Notes under the pieces: generated by a model
The model's input: the letters and a program-made list of their open reading frames with translations, nothing else
Told to the model about the DNA's origin: nothing
Databases searched by the model: none
Translations under genes and position numbers: made by a program
Assembly (NCBI RefSeq): GCF_900312675.1
Contig: NZ_OMPC01000009.1
Coordinates: 1,054,001 to 1,118,000 of the forward strand
DNA from: Aliivibrio sp. EL58
GTDB lineage: Bacteria > Pseudomonadota > Gammaproteobacteria > Enterobacterales > Vibrionaceae
Direction: 5' to 3'
Length of the DNA stretch: 64,000 bases
Shown: one piece after another, positions 61,002-64,000 of the stretch
How the letters are laid out: each line of letters begins with the position of its first letter
Numbering within the stretch: position 1 is the first letter of the stretch

Positions 61002-61397
61002 GTTTCACCATTCATTTAAGGGGGATAAACTAGACCAAATCAATCAATTATGAGTGCTTCAATCTAATAACCTGACCAAGTTTAAAAGAATTACGTTTTA
61101 CTCTCACATTGATTTCATAAATATGTCTGTTAGATCACTAAAAATAGCTCATAAATTACTAAGAAATAATAAAACTAAAAGTAGCAGAATACTAAATGCA
61201 CAAGGCAAACGTTTACTTTGTCAATAAGTTACGAGACAAAAAAATATTTATGGTTAATATAATAAATATTTTCATATGTTTTAGATGAAATGGGTTAAGT
61301 TTTACATATGTTTTCCGATAACAAATTAGGCCTTATAAAAAAATTAATAGTAGGCACTATTTTTTAGCAAAATTAACCCATGGATTTAGGTAGTATA
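61002..61397. promoter_or_regulatory. Divergent region between nucleotidase and chemoreceptor
   Basis: This is an AT-rich 396-base spacer. It holds a FliA promoter at 61295-61321, a perfect 11-bp inverted repeat AAAATATTTAT/ATAAATATTTT (61241-61251 and 61262-61272), and two copies of CATATGTTTT (near 61273 and 61305). No gene is seen. Confidence 0.6.
61295..61321 (+). promoter_or_regulatory. Sigma-28 (FliA) promoter of the chemoreceptor gene
   Basis: TTAAGTTT (61295-61302), exactly 11 bases, then TCCGATAA (61314-61321). This is two mismatches from TAAAGTTT-N11-GCCGATAA. It places transcription start near 61330, about 70 bases before the start codon. Confidence 0.78.
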
Positions 61398-63272
61398 ATG
61401 AAACTAAAACATAAACTAATAGGTGCAAGTGTACTCGCTGTCGTAATTACTGCATCAGCATTAACTTGGCTTGCTTCAAGTCAGTTATTCGAACAGACTC
61501 GTAACGGGGTATACTCTCGTGCAGAAAGTGTTACTTCTGCGGCAACTACAGGGATCTCAAATTGGATTTCTATCAAAGCTGAAATTGCTCATGCAACTAA
61601 TGACTACACCCAAGAAGATGATATTGTTTCGTTTTTACAGTTAAGTCGTAAAGCGGGTGGGTTCGATGACATCTTCTTTGGTACTCCTCAAGGTGATATG
61701 TACCGCTCTCATCCAGAAAGAAACCGTGCCGATTATGACCCTCGTCAGCGCCCTTGGTATCAAGAAGCACAACGAGAAAACAAACAAATCATTACCTCTT
61801 CATATCAAGATGCAATTACTCAATCCCTTCTAGTAACTATCGCGGAACCAACATACAAGAATGGTACTTTCTTAGGTGTCATTGGTGCTGATGTACTTAT
61901 CGATCAACTGATTGATGATGTAATCAGCCTTGATGCAGGTAAAGATACTATTACAATGCTAATTGACAGTGATGGGACTTTCTTAGCTCATCCAAATAAA
62001 TCTCTAATCAAAAAAGAAGTAAACCGCTACTTCTCTGATATGACTCCACAAAGCATCCAAGAGTCTATTTCTCTAAAGCGTATCGATGTTGCCGAAATCA
62101 ATGGCGACACTAAATTAGTGTATTTTGCAAAAGTACCCAACACCAATTGGACATTTGCTGTTGAGATGACACAAGCAACAGAAGAAGCTGCTCACACAGC
62201 CCTACTTCGTGAAATTATTCTACTTAGTATTGTTCTAACCGTTATTGTTGCTATTGGTGTAACAATGTTAGTAAATATTCTATTCAGAGATTTACTTCGA
62301 GTTTCTGATGCACTTGCTGAAATATCTTCAGGTGAAGGTGATTTAACACAACGTCTAGAGCCAAATAGTAATGATGAAGTTGGTCAACTAGCGATTAATT
62401 TCAATATCTTTGTCGGAAATATGCACTCAATGGTCTGTCGCCTACGTGACATATCTACAACCTTAGCTAGCCAAGCAAACTCAACCGCAGAAAGTGCTGA
62501 AGAACGTAATGTTCGCATTCAACACCAGATGGATGAGATCAATATGGTCGCAACAGCAATCAATGAAATGGCTGCAGCAACGCAAGAGATTGCAGGCAAT
62601 GCTGATAATACCGCTCAAACAGCAGAAGAAACGGTTACAGCATCAAGCCATGGTGCGGAGCAAGTAAGCCAAAGCCAACACTCAATTGATAACTTAGCAA
62701 AAGAAGTTGAAACAGCGACAGGCGTGATTGAAGAGCTTCATCACAACGCTCAAAATATCAATACGATTCTTTCAACTATCCAAAATATTGCAGAACAAAC
62801 TAACTTGCTTGCATTGAATGCGGCCATTGAAGCAGCTCGAGCAGGCGAACAAGGTCGTGGTTTTGCTGTGGTAGCTGATGAAGTTCGTATTTTGAGTCAA
62901 CGTACTCATGCATCGACTCAAGAAATTCAACAAATGATTGAAACGCTACAAGGAACCACTCAAAAAGCCGTTGGGATCATGCAAGATAGTCAAACGTTAG
63001 CTAATACTAGTGTTGAAGATGCTCAATCTGCCTCAGCGAGTTTATTACAAATCACTAACTCAGTAACTCAGATCAGCGATATGGCAGCTCAAATTGCAGC
63101 GGCAGCAGAAGAACAGTCATCAGTAACTGAAGAGATAACTCGAAATACTGAAGCCGTTCGTGATGTATCCAATGAGTTAACAGAAGAAACAAAGCAATCG
63201 GTTATTCAAGCGTCAGAATTATCTGAACTATCGAGTGAATTAAAACAAGAAATCGATCGCTTTAAACTATAA
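61398..63272 (+). CDS. Methyl-accepting chemotaxis protein with dCache domain
   Basis: This is an inner-membrane chemoreceptor. I choose the ATG at 61398 (624 aa, [15 protein letters not shown]) because TAGGT lies 8 bases upstream; an ATG at 61380 adds six residues. First membrane helix about 8-28; periplasmic double-cache domain about 35-270 with [22 protein letters not shown], typical of amino-acid and small-carboxylate sensors; second helix about 272-295; HAMP; signalling domain with [20 protein letters not shown]. The ligand is unknown. It is controlled as a late flagellar gene. Confidence 0.93.
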   Translation: MKLKHKLIGASVLAVVITASALTWLASSQLFEQTRNGVYSRAESVTSAATTGISNWISIKAEIAHATNDYTQEDDIVSFLQLSRKAGGFDDIFFGTPQGDMYRSHPERNRADYDPRQRPWYQEAQRENKQIITSSYQDAITQSLLVTIAEPTYKNGTFLGVIGADVLIDQLIDDVISLDAGKDTITMLIDSDGTFLAHPNKSLIKKEVNRYFSDMTPQSIQESISLKRIDVAEINGDTKLVYFAKVPNTNWTFAVEMTQATEEAAHTALLREIILLSIVLTVIVAIGVTMLVNILFRDLLRVSDALAEISSGEGDLTQRLEPNSNDEVGQLAINFNIFVGNMHSMVCRLRDISTTLASQANSTAESAEERNVRIQHQMDEINMVATAINEMAAATQEIAGNADNTAQTAEETVTASSHGAEQVSQSQHSIDNLAKEVETATGVIEELHHNAQNINTILSTIQNIAEQTNLLALNAAIEAARAGEQGRGFAVVADEVRILSQRTHASTQEIQQMIETLQGTTQKAVGIMQDSQTLANTSVEDAQSASASLLQITNSVTQISDMAAQIAAAAEEQSSVTEEITRNTEAVRDVSNELTEETKQSVIQASELSELSSELKQEIDRFKL

Positions 63273-63292
63273 TTACAACAACCGTACAAATT

Positions 63293-63330
63293 AAGACAGA
63301 ATATGAATGACATATTCTGTCTTTTTCTTT
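63293..63330 (+). terminator. Terminator of the chemoreceptor gene
   Basis: The 13-bp arms AAGACAGAATATG and CATATTCTGTCTT surround 5 bases and lead into a T-rich tail. Confidence 0.85.
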
Positions 63331-63462
63331 CAAAAAACCCACCTACCTGCCAGTTAAATTCAGAGTATCCCACTGTTTATTGTAAAAAAACAACAAGCGA
63401 AAGCCACGTGCTACAGTTAATTGATTGATTTTAAAACAACAAATACCATTATCACCTTATAG

Positions 63463-63479
63463 CTACCACTTTGGGGTAG
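63463..63479. promoter_or_regulatory. Candidate NarL/NarP site upstream of nirB
   Basis: CTACC and GGTAG form a dyad; the two heptamers TACCACT and TGGGGTA resemble NarL/NarP half sites but are separated by one base instead of two. The centre is about 28 bases upstream of the FNR site, the same offset as in the E. coli nirB promoter. Confidence 0.45.
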
Positions 63480-63492
63480 TTTTATTTCGTAA

Positions 63493-63506
63493 TTGATCCA
63501 CATCAT
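63493..63506. promoter_or_regulatory. FNR site of the nirB promoter
   Basis: TTGAT-CCAC-ATCAT is one base from the FNR consensus TTGAT-N4-ATCAA. A class II arrangement would put transcription start near 63541, 24 bases before the nirB ATG. Confidence 0.72.
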
Positions 63507-63564
63507 ATCGACATATTCATTCATAATTCATCATATATGCATATCAATGATAATAGGAACTCTT

Positions 63565-64000
63565 ATGAGCAAGATGAAGTTAGTCATCATCGGTAATGGC
63601 ATGGTTGGTCATCGCTATATCGAAGATTTAGTCGATAAAACTGACGTTCAAAATATGGATGTTACAGTATTTTGTGAAGAGCCACGTATCGCTTACGACC
63701 GTGTTCACCTTTCTTCATACTTCTCTCATCATACTGCTGATGAACTCTCTCTTGTAAAAGAAGGCTTCTACGAAAAACACGGTATTAATGTATTACTTGG
63801 CGAACGCGCTATTAATATCAACCGTGAAAAACAAGTTGTTTATTCAAGTACTGGTCGTGAAATTCAATACGACAAGCTAGTCCTTGCTACTGGCTCTTTC
63901 CCATTTGTTCCACCGATTAAAGGCAATGAAAGTAAAGACTGCTTTGTGTACCGCACAATTGAAGATCTTAAATCTATCGAAGCTACGGCTAAAAACAGTA
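63565..64000 (+). CDS. nirB: Nitrite reductase (NADH) large subunit NirB (3' end outside window)
   Basis: This is the large subunit of the cytoplasmic NADH-nitrite reductase, which reduces nitrite to ammonium. Only the first 145 residues are here: the FAD-binding domain with VIIGNGMVGHRYIEDL at the start, CEEPRIAYDRVHLSSYF, and LVLATGSFPFVPPIKG. Ribosome binding site AGGA precedes the ATG. FNR and NarL/P-like sites upstream predict induction by anoxia and nitrite or nitrate. The siroheme part and nirD should lie beyond the window. Confidence 0.94.
   Translation, partial: MSKMKLVIIGNGMVGHRYIEDLVDKTDVQNMDVTVFCEEPRIAYDRVHLSSYFSHHTADELSLVKEGFYEKHGINVLLGERAININREKQVVYSSTGREIQYDKLVLATGSFPFVPPIKGNESKDCFVYRTIEDLKSIEATAKNS

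Overview
The window looks like chromosome I of an Aliivibrio species, most likely A. fischeri or a close relative. The evidence is AT-rich DNA, a toxRS pair divergent from htpG, the nagE/nagAC arrangement, a lipoprotein 5'-nucleotidase of the Vibrio NutA kind, and protein sequences close to both E. coli and Vibrio. I cannot separate A. fischeri from A. logei, A. salmonicida or A. wodanis by reading alone. The content is almost entirely vertically inherited core genome. I see no insertion sequence, prophage, integron, CRISPR array or toxin-antitoxin pair.

Layout. 1-1430: end of the zinc importer (znuC cut by the window edge, then znuB). 1484-3094: a cache-domain chemoreceptor. 3413-13008, minus strand: the TCA block sdhCDAB-sucABCD, divergent from gltA (13395-14684), with an ArcA-like site and a gltA promoter in the shared upstream region. 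14785-20764: ybgI, seqA-pgm divergent from ybfF, a small membrane protein, fldA, a hotdog-fold gene and fur. 20843-28606: glnS, then chitin-sugar uptake (nagE divergent from nagA-nagC, with NagC- and CRP-like operators between them) and a KefB/YbaL-type antiporter. 28900-32851: asnB, rfaH and a peptide/proton symporter. 32955-41837, minus strand: the proteostasis block tig-clpP-clpX-lon-hupB-ppiD-ybaV, in E. coli order. 42188-46046: hemH, adk, htpG. 46263-49342: toxRS, yfcE, yfcH. 49737-53024: the osmoprotectant importer proVWX. 53179-55193: a short-chain dehydrogenase, a 21-codon membrane micro-ORF and the chaperedoxin cnoX/ybbN. 55217-58948: a copper module (cueR divergent from copA, a 24-codon membrane micro-ORF, and a CopG/DUF411 protein). 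59073-61001: tRNA-Pro(TGG) and a surface 5'-nucleotidase. 61398-63272: a dCache chemoreceptor behind a near-consensus FliA promoter. 63565-end: start of nirB, behind FNR- and NarL/P-like sites.

How it works together. The window joins central respiration (sdh, suc, gltA, nirB), control by oxygen, iron and metals (ArcA, FNR, Fur, CueR), and protein quality control with two sigma-32-type promoters (lon and htpG). It also holds nutrient uptake for chitin sugars, peptides and betaines. The least-described items are the two unlisted membrane micro-ORFs. One lies inside the copper operon and resembles KdpF in plan; the other has its own ribosome binding site and terminator. Further candidates are a perfect palindrome in the seqA/ybfF divergent promoter, paired palindromes upstream of proVWX, and a long inverted repeat between sdhB and sucA.
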